From Bacteroidales bacterium (GTDB taxonomy: Bacteria; Bacteroidota; Bacteroidia; Bacteroidales; Tenuifilaceae): a stretch of DNA of 64,000 nt. Position 1 is the stretch's first letter, and each line of letters opens with the position of its first letter. A model generated the notes under the pieces. The model was not told the DNA's origin. It saw only the letters and a program-made list of their open reading frames with translations, and made no database searches. The position numbers and the translations under genes are program-made. This document shows, in pieces, positions 9,357 through 18,500 of this stretch. Location: contig JABFRB010000045.1 of NCBI GenBank assembly GCA_013141385.1, positions 23,560 to 87,559 on the forward strand. Direction: 5' to 3'.

Positions 9357-10229
9357 ATGAGAATAATTGAACCATCCGAACTTATAATTAATCCTGATGG
9401 GAGCATCTTTCACCTCCATTTACACCCAGAACAAATATCAGATACCATAATAATGGTTGGTGATCCAGGTAGGGTTGAAACTGTTTCATCTTTTTTTAGT
9501 AAAAAAGAGTTTACAGTGTCAAACAGAGAATTCAATACAACAACTGGACTTTACAACAATAAGCGTATCACAGTAGTTTCAACAGGAATAGGGACTGATA
9601 ATATTGATATAGTAGTAAATGAACTTGATGCGCTGGCTAATATTGATTTGAAAACTAGAACAGTTAAAGAAACTCATAAAAAACTCACACTAATTAGATT
9701 GGGAACATCAGGTGCACTACAACCCGATATACCCCTTGCTAGTAATGTGTTAACTGAAATTAGTGTTGGTTTTGATGGACTACTTAACTTTTATGCCAAT
9801 AGGGATAAAGTATGTGAATTGGAAATGGAACAGGTATTTCTTAAGCATACAAATTGGAATTCCCAGTGCGCCAAACCCTATTTTACAAAATCTTCTGAGA
9901 GACTAGTAAAACTTTTTGAATCGTTTACGATTAAGGGACTTACAATTTCTGCACCAGGGTTTTATGGTCCACAAGGAAGAGTATTAAGATTACCTCTTGC
10001 AGATGCAACCTTAAACGAAAAAATAGAATCTTTTCGCTATAATGGCAAAAAAATCGCCAATTTTGAAATGGAAAGCTCTGCAATTAATGGCCTATCAAAG
10101 TTAATGGGACACGAATCGGTTACAATTTGCACTATTATTGCAAATAGGGTTATTAAAGATGCAACCAAAGATTACAAGCCCGCTATAAAAAATTTAATTG
10201 AGCAAACCTTAAATAAGATTTCTGAATAA
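9357..10229 (+). CDS. Uridine/purine nucleoside phosphorylase family protein
   Basis: Cytoplasmic phosphorylase of the PNP/UDP family, 290 residues, which cleaves a nucleoside with phosphate to a free base and (deoxy)ribose-1-phosphate in nucleoside salvage. Visible motifs: VGDPGRVETV (phosphate-binding loop, near 31-40), FNTTTGLYNNKRITVVSTGIGTDN (near 58-82), RLGTSGALQPDIP (near 113-125), and NFEMESSAI (near 235-243), the Glu-Met-Glu that contacts the ribose. The layout resembles uridine phosphorylase more than PNP, but base specificity cannot be fixed by eye. Followed after 21 bp by the SirB1-like gene, probably one transcript. Confidence 0.85.
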   Translation: MRIIEPSELIINPDGSIFHLHLHPEQISDTIIMVGDPGRVETVSSFFSKKEFTVSNREFNTTTGLYNNKRITVVSTGIGTDNIDIVVNELDALANIDLKTRTVKETHKKLTLIRLGTSGALQPDIPLASNVLTEISVGFDGLLNFYANRDKVCELEMEQVFLKHTNWNSQCAKPYFTKSSERLVKLFESFTIKGLTISAPGFYGPQGRVLRLPLADATLNEKIESFRYNGKKIANFEMESSAINGLSKLMGHESVTICTIIANRVIKDATKDYKPAIKNLIEQTLNKISE

Positions 10230-10250
10230 TAGTGTTTTGAACAATTATTT

Positions 10251-11114
10251 ATGGATGCAAAAGAATTAAATGCACTTATTGTATTACTTGATGATCCCGA
10301 TAAGGAGGTATTTAATGTTATTTCTGCAAACATAATTAATCAAGGAATCGCCATAGTTGGTGCACTCGAAGAGGCATGGGAATCCTCGTCTAGTGAATTT
10401 GTTCAGAAAAGAATTGAGACGTTAATACACACAATTCAGCTTAATAGCACGATAGCAAATCTCACGAAATGGGTTTCTGAAGGCGCAACCGACATATTAG
10501 AAGGAGCTTATTACCTTTCGTTATACCAATACCCAGATTCTGAATTTGATGAAATTGAAAATGCTATTGAGAGAATCAAGAAAGATATTTGGTTAGAATT
10601 CAATGAGAATTTAACGGCTTTAGAAAAGGTAAAAATACTTAATCATATTATATACGATATTCACGGTTTTACGAGTAATCTATCTAATTTTTTTGCTCCT
10701 CAAAACCAATTTATTAATCAGGTGATTGAGACCAAAAAAGGAGGACCAATCACTTTAGCAATTTTATATTCAACCATTGCTCAACGTTTGGGTTTACCAA
10801 TTTATACTGTTAATCTGCCCAAAAACTTTATCCTAGCGTATAGGGATAGATTTAAGGAAACACAATCACAAAGCCCTCAAGAAAGAATTCTTTTTTATAT
10901 TAACCCGTTTAATAAGGGTTCTGTTTTGGGTCGAAGAGAAATTGAACACTTTCTTAATCAACAGAATATTGAAATAAAAGAGGAATTCTTTCTGCCTTGT
11001 TCAAACCGGGTAACAATTGCCCAGTTGGTTTCGGGTTTAATCTATTCATATGAAAAATTAGGAGATAGTGAAAAAATCCATGATTTAAGTTTGATTATGA
11101 AGATAGTATCATAA
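10251..11114 (+). CDS. SirB1-like transglutaminase-core protein
   Basis: A 287-residue cytoplasmic protein. The N-terminal ~85 residues look like a small helical repeat region, and the rest is the Transglut_core2/SirB1 domain. Recognisable blocks are ILNHIIYDIHGF, FINQVIETKKGGPITLAILY and AQRLGLPIYTVNLPKNFILAY. The classical catalytic Cys of transglutaminases is not present in the block before ITLAILY (GGPITLA), as is usual in the SirB1 family, so it is probably not an active protease. Role unknown. It is probably co-transcribed with the phosphorylase (21-bp gap). Confidence 0.8.
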   Translation: MDAKELNALIVLLDDPDKEVFNVISANIINQGIAIVGALEEAWESSSSEFVQKRIETLIHTIQLNSTIANLTKWVSEGATDILEGAYYLSLYQYPDSEFDEIENAIERIKKDIWLEFNENLTALEKVKILNHIIYDIHGFTSNLSNFFAPQNQFINQVIETKKGGPITLAILYSTIAQRLGLPIYTVNLPKNFILAYRDRFKETQSQSPQERILFYINPFNKGSVLGRREIEHFLNQQNIEIKEEFFLPCSNRVTIAQLVSGLIYSYEKLGDSEKIHDLSLIMKIVS

Positions 11115-11152
11115 TCAGAAAAGTTCATGCGTAATAAAATTGTATCCAATTA

Positions 11153-11183
11153 TTGCTACTTAAGGGAAAAATACCTACTTTTG
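11153..11183 (+). promoter_or_regulatory. Promoter of the rpsF-rpsR-rplI operon
   Basis: TTG at 11153-11155, 20-nt spacer, TACTTTTG at 11176-11183. This is a good Bacteroidota vegetative promoter about 37 nt before the rpsF ATG. Confidence 0.75.
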
Positions 11184-11219
11184 CCGCCTCATTATTTTAC
11201 AAACTAATTACATTAATCT

Positions 11220-11573
11220 ATGTTAAATCATTACGAAACCGTTTTCATTGCAACTCCCGTTTTGTCTGAGGCCCAGATGAAGGAAGCGGTTACCAAATTC
11301 AAAAGTGTAATCACCGACAATGGAGGTGAGGTTGTACACGAAGAAAACTGGGGATTACGTAAATTGGCCTACCCCATACAAAAGAAAACTACTGGCTTTT
11401 ACCATTTAGTTGAGTTTAAAGCCGAAGGATCTTTGATTGATAAACTGGAAATACAGTACCGTCGTGACGAGCGTATTATCCGTTTTTTAACGTTTAGGAT
11501 GGATAAATATGCAGTTGAATACGCAATTAAGAAGCGTAGCGCTAAAGTTGAATCTAAAGCTAAGGAGGTATAA
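11220..11573 (+). CDS. rpsF: 30S ribosomal protein S6
   Basis: Small-subunit protein S6, 117 residues, which pairs with S18 on the 16S rRNA platform. Typical start [15 protein letters not shown] and core block [24 protein letters not shown], followed by [19 protein letters not shown]. First gene of a three-gene operon with rpsR 3 bp further on. Length is normal for Bacteroidota. Confidence 0.97.
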   Translation: MLNHYETVFIATPVLSEAQMKEAVTKFKSVITDNGGEVVHEENWGLRKLAYPIQKKTTGFYHLVEFKAEGSLIDKLEIQYRRDERIIRFLTFRMDKYAVEYAIKKRSAKVESKAKEV

Positions 11574-11576
11574 ATC

Positions 11577-11846
11577 ATGAATCAGAATCAATCAGAAATC
11601 AGATATCTCACACCCCCAACTGTTGAGGTAAAGAAGAAAAAATACTGCCGTTTCAAGAAAAATAAGATTAAATACGTTGATTATAAGGATCCCGAATTTC
11701 TAAAAAAATTCCTCAACGAGCAAGGCAGAATTTTACCACGTCGTTTAACTGGTACATCTCTTAAGTTCCAACGAAAGGTTGCTACTGCTGTTAAAAGAGC
11801 TCGTCATTTGGCAATATTGCCATTCGTAACTGATTTATTGAAATAA
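11577..11846 (+). CDS. rpsR: 30S ribosomal protein S18
   Basis: Small-subunit protein S18, 89 residues, binding partner of S6. Conserved core [20 protein letters not shown], then [16 protein letters not shown] and [12 protein letters not shown]. The ATG follows the rpsF stop by 3 bp, with an AAGGAGG-like stretch (aaggaggtataaatc) ahead of it. Confidence 0.97.
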   Translation: MNQNQSEIRYLTPPTVEVKKKKYCRFKKNKIKYVDYKDPEFLKKFLNEQGRILPRRLTGTSLKFQRKVATAVKRARHLAILPFVTDLLK

Positions 11847-11867
11847 TTTAAGTAGGAGGACTTTTAG

Positions 11868-12314
11868 ATGGAAATCATTCTTAAACAGGACGTTCAAAAC
11901 CTGGGTAACAAGGACGAGGTTGTTAAGGTTAAAAACGGATACGCTCGTAATTATTTAATCCCACAAGGATTTGCAATTACAGCCACCGAATCCGCAAAAA
12001 AGATTCTTGCTGAGAATATTAAACAGCGTGCTCATAAGGAGTCTAAGATTAAAGCTGATGCTGAAGTTATTGCTAAGAAACTTGAAGGTGTTAAACTTAC
12101 TATTGGTGCTAAAACAAGCTCAACTGGTAAGATATTTGGTTCAGTTAACACAATCCAAATTGCTGAAGCACTCTCTCAAAAGGGCTTTGATATTGATCGT
12201 AGAATAATTAGCATTCAGGACGATCAACTGAAAGAAATTGGTAGTTACACAGCAGAGATTAAGCTTCATCGTGAAGTAAAAGTGAAAATTGACTTTGATG
12301 TTATTGCCGAATAA
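11868..12314 (+). CDS. rplI: 50S ribosomal protein L9
   Basis: Large-subunit protein L9, 148 residues, with an N-terminal rRNA-binding domain (MEIILKQDVQNLGNKDEVVKVKNGYARNYLIPQG), a long connecting helix and a C-terminal domain. A clear Shine-Dalgarno (taggagg) lies 8-10 nt before the ATG, unusual for this genome and consistent with high expression. Last gene of the operon, followed by a terminator at 12336-12369. Confidence 0.97.
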   Translation: MEIILKQDVQNLGNKDEVVKVKNGYARNYLIPQGFAITATESAKKILAENIKQRAHKESKIKADAEVIAKKLEGVKLTIGAKTSSTGKIFGSVNTIQIAEALSQKGFDIDRRIISIQDDQLKEIGSYTAEIKLHREVKVKIDFDVIAE

Positions 12315-12335
12315 TTCCAGTTTTAATTTTAAAAG

Positions 12336-12369
12336 AAAGCCATCCTTCGTTTTTAGGATGGCTTTTTTT
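12336..12369. terminator. Bidirectional terminator between rplI and ridA
   Basis: 11-bp stem AAAGCCATCCT / AGGATGGCTTT with an 8-nt loop and a T-run on the plus side. On the minus strand a TTTCTTTT tail makes it usable for the convergent RidA gene. Confidence 0.85.
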
Positions 12370-12382
12370 ATGGGCTTATTTT

Positions 12383-12760
12383 TTACTTAACAGCAATTGT
12401 CTCAATCTCTATTAACGCTCCCAGAGGAAGTTTTACTACGCCATAAGCAGCACGTGCTGGCATTTCGGATGTGTAGTAACGTGAATACACTTCGTTCATA
12501 GCGGCAAAGTTATCCATATCACTTAACAAACAGGTCGATTTTACAACATTTGAGTAGTTTAAACCTGCAGCGTTTAGTATGGCTCCAATGTTTTTCATTA
12601 CTTGTTCAGTTTGTTCTTTGATGCCCCCTTCAATCAGTTTTCCTATGGCAGGATCGATAGGAACTTGACCAGAAATATAAAGAGTCCCATTTACTTCAAC
12701 AGCTTGGCTGTAAGGGCCAATTGCTTTAGGTGCTTTATCGGTACTAATAATCTTTTTCAT
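12383..12760 (-). CDS. ridA: RidA family enamine/imine deaminase
   Basis: 125-residue RidA (YjgF/YER057c) protein, normally a cytoplasmic trimer that hydrolyses reactive 2-aminoacrylate and related imines made by PLP enzymes. Signature blocks: APKAIGPYSQAVEVNGTLYISGQ at the N-terminus, KNIGAILNAAGL, and MPARAAYGVVKLPLGALIEIE at the C-terminus with the carboxylate-binding Arg in MPARAA. Full family length. A possible -7 element (TATTTTTG, 12893-12900 on the minus strand) would give a leader of about 130 nt. Confidence 0.93.
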   Translation of the reverse strand: MKKIISTDKAPKAIGPYSQAVEVNGTLYISGQVPIDPAIGKLIEGGIKEQTEQVMKNIGAILNAAGLNYSNVVKSTCLLSDMDNFAAMNEVYSRYYTSEMPARAAYGVVKLPLGALIEIETIAVK

Positions 12761-12997
12761 GAAAATAAAATTTACGTTAAGAATATAATTGGTTGTTTTT
12801 TATAGATTTCTAGGTGAATACTTTTAACAACAATTGAATATCCATGTTTTATTGATTTAGATGAACTGTTAACTTCAGTTAACTTCGGTTCGCAAAAATA
12901 ATCCGTTTTAAATGGATATTTTATGATGAATTGTTTATTACAATAATTTACGAAATTAATAAAAAAGATATTCATTTGTATTCTGATTTTTTTAATT

Positions 12998-13567
12998 ATG
13001 AACGTGGTTGTAATAGATTTCTTTGATTCCTTTACTTTCAATCTTGTCCACTACCTTGAACAGATGTGCAATAGTGTTGAATGCATTAGGTGTAACAAGG
13101 TTGATATTGCAAGTTTAGGTTCATATGATGGTGTTGTGCTTTCTCCGGGGCCGGGTTTACCTATTGAAACTCATAATCTTTATGAAATTTTGACTACATG
13201 GGGTTCAATAAAACCAATCTTAGGAATTTGTTTAGGTCATCAAGCAATAGGAGCGTTTTTCGGTTTGGAGTTAATTAATATGCCTCATGTACATCATGGA
13301 ATTAGTAGATTAACCTCCGTGATTGATGAAAATGAGATTTTATTTAATGGGTTACCTCTAGAATTTTTAAGCGCAAGATACCACTCATGGGTTGTTAGTT
13401 CCCCGGACGAATATTCACCGTTAAAAATTACTGCGGTTGATAAAGATGGAGATATAATGGGAATAAGCCACCGCAAGTATAATATTAAGGGTATTCAATT
13501 TCATCCGGAATCAATTCTAACCAATTACGGATTTCAAATACTAAATAATTGGGTTAAATCAATTTAA
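12998..13567 (+). CDS. pabA: Glutamine amidotransferase of anthranilate/aminodeoxychorismate synthase
   Basis: Class-I glutamine amidotransferase, 189 residues, which supplies ammonia to a TrpE- or PabB-type chorismate partner. Motifs: DFFDSFTFNLVHYL (near 7-20), LSPGPGLP, GICLGHQAIG with nucleophile Cys78, and FHPESILT with His169 and Glu171 of the triad. No TrpE, PabB or PabC lies nearby, so this is a stand-alone copy. The solitary position favours folate (pabA) over tryptophan synthesis, but TrpG is possible. Ends 4 bp from the convergent lptD stop with no room for a separate terminator. Confidence 0.85.
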   Translation: MNVVVIDFFDSFTFNLVHYLEQMCNSVECIRCNKVDIASLGSYDGVVLSPGPGLPIETHNLYEILTTWGSIKPILGICLGHQAIGAFFGLELINMPHVHHGISRLTSVIDENEILFNGLPLEFLSARYHSWVVSSPDEYSPLKITAVDKDGDIMGISHRKYNIKGIQFHPESILTNYGFQILNNWVKSI

Positions 13568-13571
13568 TTAT

Positions 13572-16145
13572 CTACAGATTATCGAGATAACTATCACGCT
13601 TAGTCCACTTTAAATCTTGAAGCATTCCAGATTTTACGTTAATCTGAAAACTATACATTTTTCTGAAACCTAATGGAATTAAGGTCAAGCGCATTTCCCA
13701 GCAGTGTAAATCACGATAAATGTTGATTGAAGTAGTGGATAATTTTCTAATCTGAAAATCGTATCCTGAAGAAAATCCAATTTTCCATTTTGGGGTTAGA
13801 CTTAAATCACCGCTAAAACCTAATGTTTGATTTGTTGACTTTTCAAACGCTGGTTTTGAGTAGTTAAAGTTATAGTTAATCCGTAAATTCCAAGGGATTT
13901 CAAAATCAACACTTTGCGTGGTTATATTGTTACTGCTCATCGATTGCCCAAACGAAGAATTATCCCGTTCTCCATTAAGTGGAAGATCTACTGGAGGCGT
14001 TTGTTTATTCGAATTTTTATCCTTTTTTGCACTATTTAATGAAAAATCTACACCAATAGAAAAGGATGTTAAACGAGCAAATTTTCCGTTGGTTTTGAGT
14101 TCATAAGTGTTATAAGCCACACCTTTATCATTTAAAGCGTAGGGGTTAAGAACTCCGTTGAAGTTTATATTAATTTTATCTAAAAGTCGTGTACTACCTG
14201 CAAATGATATAGGCTGAAGTTTCATCGAATCAGCAAGAAGGTTATAGCTCGAATTGAAAGATAGATTTTCGAATATTTTAATTTTTTTAAAATTGTTTAC
14301 CGTATCCTTGGTTGATCGAACTTTCATTTCAAGATTATTCCCTAATCCAAAAGATATCATACCAGATTTCCCTGCACCAGGACTACCGTAAACCCCCCTT
14401 TCGAAAATTGAATACTTTGCAGTATTTCCCTTTTGATCAGTTTGGTAAGTTTTGTAAAAACCATAGCTAGGATCGCTAAAATCAGGTCTGTAGCTGAGCG
14501 AAAAGGTAGGGGTTAAAACATGCCGGATGGCTTGAATCGCTTTATCCTTTCCAAAATTAAACATACCATAAATCTTAGTGCTCATGGATACACCTGTACT
14601 ATACTGCCACGCCCTTCTAAATCCAGGAACAGTATCTTCTACAACTTTACCTGGGATTGAACCTGAACCATCCACCCAGTTTTTTCTAATTGTGCTAGCA
14701 TACCAAAATTCAGAGTAATTTACACTTGGACTTACTTGAATGAACTTAAGTAAATTAAATGATGTCATTAATGGAATTTCATGTTTAATCCCATTACTCA
14801 TGCTATCAATAACACTTCGTTTAAACAGATTTTTTTCTTTTACGGATACTTTATTATCAATGCTAGTATTTACGCTAAATCCAATTTTTTCATACCATGC
14901 AGGTGCCCCAACTTCTAAATCTCTTTTAAATGGGTAAATCTTATCCATACTAAGTGAAACTCTTGGAAAATCAATACTTACAACTTTAGATCGATTATTC
15001 TGCGAGTGAGTAAACGCAGTAGTCATTCGAAATGGTGTACCAACGAATGTTTTAGAGTAGTTAATACTTGAATTTACCTGATTACTTAAGTAGTCTGTAA
15101 GGTTTGATGAGTTGAAATGGTTGTAGTCAGTTGAACCAAAATTAACACTTGCTGAAAAGTTTGAATTCGGACTAGCTTTGGAATCCTGTGAATGTGTCCA
15201 TACAATATTATAAGAATTTGATTGGGTAGAATCGTTTAGAATATTTTTTGAAACATCAATACCTAAATTACCTGAAAAACGATAACGTTTTTTGTATGTC
15301 GATTGAGAACGAACAGCCCATGATCCAAAAGAGTAAATATCCGTTGTTAATTTTAAATCAAAATAATCACTAATACCAAAGTAGAATCCCCCGCCCCTTA
15401 AGAATACACCCCTAATTATTTCCTCTCCATATTCAGGTATTATTATTCCGGATGAACGTTCCCTTGTATTTGGAAAATAACCAAAGGGTATAACCAAAGG
15501 AAATGGTACATCTTCGATTACTAAATATGAAGGGCCAAAAATAATTTTATCATTAGGAATTACTTTTCCCTTTGTCATCGCTATATAGAAGTGAGGGTGG
15601 GGGAGATTACAAGATGTAAACTTTCCATTTTTAAGGTTAACAGAGTTATCTTCCATTTTCTTTGTAATATCACTATGTAAAAATCCTCCATTTTGTTCAG
15701 TAATTACGCCATTTATTTTTGCCTTTTTTGAATTAAAGTTATAGAAGATGTCACTCATTGTATACGTTTGTCCACCATCTTTGAAAACGGGACTACCTAG
15801 TACTTTACCAGTACTATCTTGAATTCCTTTTGCAAAAACCTCCTTTTTTTCCATATCAAATTCAATGTATTGAGCTTTTAGCTCAATTTTTTGATAGTTA
15901 ACAACACCATCACCAAACAAATAAATTTTTTTGCCGTCAAGGGAGTAAATGGTTGAATCTTTGGCATTATAGAAAATGGGGTCTTCTAAAGGTTGTTTCT
16001 TGGCTATTACGGAAGTATCTTTTATTGGAATAGAATCTTTTTGCTGAAGTTCAGAATGATAAAAAACTTCGTGATCGGTTTTTTCGAATGAGAAACCAAT
16101 CAATGAATTAAAAAGAAAAAAAAGTACAATTAGCCTCAAATGCAA
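13572..16145 (-). CDS. lptD: LPS-assembly outer-membrane protein LptD
   Basis: An 857-residue outer-membrane protein with a signal peptide (RLIVLFFLFNSLIGFSF). An OstA/LptA-like periplasmic domain (near 50-190, e.g. LDGKKIYLFGDGVVNYQKIE and IEFDMEKKEVFAKG) is followed by a long beta-barrel of alternating aromatic strands to the C-terminus. It places lipopolysaccharide in the outer leaflet together with LptE. The block VPFPLVIPFGYFPNTRERSSGIIIPEYG is the conserved plug/first-strand region of LptD. Divergent from the amidase gene across a 68-bp gap holding -7-like boxes on both strands (16155-16162 plus, 16188-16195 minus). The Bacteroidota form is poorly similar to E. coli LptD, so assignment rests on architecture. 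Confidence 0.87.
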   Translation of the reverse strand: MHLRLIVLFFLFNSLIGFSFEKTDHEVFYHSELQQKDSIPIKDTSVIAKKQPLEDPIFYNAKDSTIYSLDGKKIYLFGDGVVNYQKIELKAQYIEFDMEKKEVFAKGIQDSTGKVLGSPVFKDGGQTYTMSDIFYNFNSKKAKINGVITEQNGGFLHSDITKKMEDNSVNLKNGKFTSCNLPHPHFYIAMTKGKVIPNDKIIFGPSYLVIEDVPFPLVIPFGYFPNTRERSSGIIIPEYGEEIIRGVFLRGGGFYFGISDYFDLKLTTDIYSFGSWAVRSQSTYKKRYRFSGNLGIDVSKNILNDSTQSNSYNIVWTHSQDSKASPNSNFSASVNFGSTDYNHFNSSNLTDYLSNQVNSSINYSKTFVGTPFRMTTAFTHSQNNRSKVVSIDFPRVSLSMDKIYPFKRDLEVGAPAWYEKIGFSVNTSIDNKVSVKEKNLFKRSVIDSMSNGIKHEIPLMTSFNLLKFIQVSPSVNYSEFWYASTIRKNWVDGSGSIPGKVVEDTVPGFRRAWQYSTGVSMSTKIYGMFNFGKDKAIQAIRHVLTPTFSLSYRPDFSDPSYGFYKTYQTDQKGNTAKYSIFERGVYGSPGAGKSGMISFGLGNNLEMKVRSTKDTVNNFKKIKIFENLSFNSSYNLLADSMKLQPISFAGSTRLLDKININFNGVLNPYALNDKGVAYNTYELKTNGKFARLTSFSIGVDFSLNSAKKDKNSNKQTPPVDLPLNGERDNSSFGQSMSSNNITTQSVDFEIPWNLRINYNFNYSKPAFEKSTNQTLGFSGDLSLTPKWKIGFSSGYDFQIRKLSTTSINIYRDLHCWEMRLTLIPLGFRKMYSFQINVKSGMLQDLKWTKRDSYLDNL

Positions 16146-16154
16146 TTTATGTAG

Positions 16155-16162
16155 TATTTTTG
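16155..16162 (+). promoter_or_regulatory. Possible -7 element for the amidase gene
   Basis: TATTTTTG fits TAnnTTTG, about 50 nt before the ATG at 16214. A matching TAGTTTTG on the minus strand (16188-16195) could serve lptD, giving overlapping divergent promoters. No good -33 boxes. Confidence 0.35.
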
Positions 16163-16213
16163 TGTTTAATTAATTTGAAATAGGGTTCAAAACTAGTCAA
16201 AAAACTATAAAGG

Positions 16214-17368
16214 TTGTTAATGCTTTTTGTTTTTAAATCAACATTTTTTAGAACATATACACTTGTATATGTTACTTTGTTAGCTTTTTTATTCAATTTT
16301 CATGCCAATGGTCAAACTCCAGAAAGCAATGGGATTCATAAAATTGTTATCGATCCAGGTCATGGAGGTAGCGATCCTGGAACACTTGGTAGCAGAACGC
16401 GTGAAAAAGATATAGCTCTTTCAATAGCCTTAAAATTAGGAAATTTTATAAGAAATAATTATCCGGATGTAGAAGTAATTTTCACTCGAAAAGATGATAA
16501 ATTTGTTGCACTTGACGAGCGAACAACAATTGCGAATGCTTCCAAAGCCGATTTATTCATATCTATTCATTGTAATTCTAACCCAAGCAAGAGTCCGTAT
16601 GGAACTGAAACATATGTACTTGGGTTGCATAAGTCAGAAGATAATCTTGATGTAGCAATGCGAGAGAATGCAGTTATTACATACGAGCAAGATTACTCAT
16701 CAAAATACGAGGGCTATGATCCCAAGTCAACCGAATCATATATTATATTTACCTTAATGCAAAATGCACATTTAGATCAAAGCTTACGATTTGCTAATCT
16801 TGTTGAAACGGAATTTAGAGAGCACACAACTAGGCATGATAGAGGTGTAAAACAAGCAGGATTCCTTGTGCTTTGGAAATCATCAATGCCAAGTGTATTA
16901 ATCGAAACGGGTTTTTTAAGCAACATAAAGGAGGAAGCATTTCTTGCTACCGAATCAGGTCAAGAATTAATAGCTTCATCTATTTTTAAAGCATTTGGTG
17001 ATTATAAGAAGAGTATTGATAACCAAAGTTTAATGTCTTCAAGTATACAATTTACAAAGGAAAAAGATACCTCAAACTTAAGATTAAACGAACAAAACAA
17101 TCAGGCAGAAATAATTTTTAAAGTTCAAATCACCTCATCCAGAAAGAAAATACCAGTAACATCTAAAATTTTCAAAGATATTAAAGGGGTTAATGAAATT
17201 GGTTTTGATGGTATATATAAGTATACTGTTGGTAGTAAAAAGAAGTATACCGAAATTGTTGAGTACTGTCAGCAAATTAGGAAACAATTTCCCGATGCGT
17301 TTATAATAGCTGTTAAAGGAAATAAAATCATTCCTCTCGATATCGCATTAAAAGAAATATCAATTTAA
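16214..17368 (+). CDS. N-acetylmuramoyl-L-alanine amidase (Amidase_3)
   Basis: Peptidoglycan hydrolase of 384 residues, exported by an N-terminal signal peptide (about 1-34). The zinc amidase domain spans about 40-255: IVIDPGHGGSDPGT with the first zinc His, REKDIALSIALKLG with the Glu ligand, DLFISIHCNSNPS with the second His, and SVLIETGFLSNIKEE with the catalytic Glu. The remaining ~120 residues end in a region (IFKVQITSSRKKIPV, YKYTVGSKKKYTEI) resembling a SPOR-like peptidoglycan-binding fold. Expected role is septal peptidoglycan splitting like AmiC. Its position between lptD and an MCE gene is an envelope-biogenesis grouping. Confidence 0.9.
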   Translation: MLMLFVFKSTFFRTYTLVYVTLLAFLFNFHANGQTPESNGIHKIVIDPGHGGSDPGTLGSRTREKDIALSIALKLGNFIRNNYPDVEVIFTRKDDKFVALDERTTIANASKADLFISIHCNSNPSKSPYGTETYVLGLHKSEDNLDVAMRENAVITYEQDYSSKYEGYDPKSTESYIIFTLMQNAHLDQSLRFANLVETEFREHTTRHDRGVKQAGFLVLWKSSMPSVLIETGFLSNIKEEAFLATESGQELIASSIFKAFGDYKKSIDNQSLMSSSIQFTKEKDTSNLRLNEQNNQAEIIFKVQITSSRKKIPVTSKIFKDIKGVNEIGFDGIYKYTVGSKKKYTEIVEYCQQIRKQFPDAFIIAVKGNKIIPLDIALKEISI

Positions 17369-17373
17369 TATGA

Positions 17374-17425
17374 AATGTCCATGTTGATAAAGAACACCAA
17401 GCGCAATGATCAAAACATGGACATT
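17374..17425. other. Hairpin between the amidase and MCE genes
   Basis: 12-bp perfect inverted repeat AATGTCCATGTT / AACATGGACATT with a 28-nt loop that extends with a GAT/ATC pairing. It starts 5 bp after the amidase stop and has no T-run, so it looks more like a processing or stability hairpin than a classical terminator. Confidence 0.5.
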
Positions 17426-17507
17426 CCATCTGAGCCTAGGTAATTAATATTATTCGAAGAGAAATAATAACTAGTTCTATATTAATTATTTATGAAATTT
17501 TGTACAG

Positions 17508-18500
17508 ATGAAAATTAAAATAACCCGCGAGGCAAAAATTGGATTTTTTGCTATTTTATGTTTGGCTGCAATGTTTTGGGGAATAAATTTTCTAAAGGGT
17601 AAGAATATTTTTAGCCCCAACAATATTTATTATACAATTTTCAATCAAGTTGATGGATTAGAGAATACTAACCCAGTACTTATTAATGGCTTTAAAGTTG
17701 GGTTGGTTAAAAATATCAAATTTGAGGAAGGTAATACTGGAAGGTTTCTGGTTACTCTTTTGGTTGGAAAAAAGTATAAAATCCCTGAAAATACAATCGC
17801 TAAGATGATAAGTACGAGTATTATTGGAGGCAAAGCCATTAAACTCGAAGTAATATCTGGTGGCAAATTGCATAACCCTGGGGATACCTTACCTGGGCAA
17901 ATTGAAACTGGATTAATAGATCAATTGGGACATCAGATTGCACCCGTTAAACAAAAGGCAGAAAATTTAATGGTTGAATTAGAAAAAACTTTAAAGATAA
18001 TGTCAGAGGTTTTTAACGAAGAAAATAGAGTGCAGCTAAGTCAAAGTTTTGCGAATTTAAACAAGGCTCTTTACAGTATAAATCAAACAGCGGCTGAATT
18101 CGATACTACAATGAGTCCCAATGGGACTATGCGTAGGATTCTTTCAAATGTTGAATCTATTTCTTCGAACCTTAAGAATAGTAATAAGGATATTTCAAAA
18201 ATTGTTAAGAATTTTTCCGCTATAAGCGATACAATGGCAAAAATAAAAATAGCTTCAACGATGATACAGGTTGATTCTGCAATGCGGCAGTTTAATGCTG
18301 TTGTAACAAAAATAAACTCAGGAAAAGGAACTTTGGGTAATCTCATAAATAACGATACTCTCTTCTTTAATCTCGAGAATGCTTCCAAAAGTCTTGAGCT
18401 TCTAATAAAGGATGTAAAAGAAAACCCAAAAAGATACATCAACTTTTCCGTAATAGACTTGAGTAGAACTAAGTATGTTGAATCAAAAAAACCAAGATAG
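17508..18500 (+). CDS. MCE/MlaD domain lipid-transport protein
   Basis: 330-residue inner-membrane-anchored protein with an N-terminal helix (FFAILCLAAMFWGINFLKG). Then comes a MlaD/MCE domain (near 38-120: NQVDGLENTNPVLINGFKVGLVKNI, IISTSIIGGKAIKLE) and a long helical/coiled tail. MCE proteins form hexameric rings that move phospholipids between membranes with MlaEF-type ABC partners, which are not encoded here. Bacteroidota commonly have such a single MCE gene beside an amidase gene. Probably in one operon with the amidase (139-bp gap with hairpin). Confidence 0.88.
   Translation: MKIKITREAKIGFFAILCLAAMFWGINFLKGKNIFSPNNIYYTIFNQVDGLENTNPVLINGFKVGLVKNIKFEEGNTGRFLVTLLVGKKYKIPENTIAKMISTSIIGGKAIKLEVISGGKLHNPGDTLPGQIETGLIDQLGHQIAPVKQKAENLMVELEKTLKIMSEVFNEENRVQLSQSFANLNKALYSINQTAAEFDTTMSPNGTMRRILSNVESISSNLKNSNKDISKIVKNFSAISDTMAKIKIASTMIQVDSAMRQFNAVVTKINSGKGTLGNLINNDTLFFNLENASKSLELLIKDVKENPKRYINFSVIDLSRTKYVESKKPR

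Noticed and set aside
12772..13041. Minus-strand 89-aa frame between ridA and pabA
   Set aside because: Overlaps the pabA start, low-complexity AT-rich composition, no recognisable motif.
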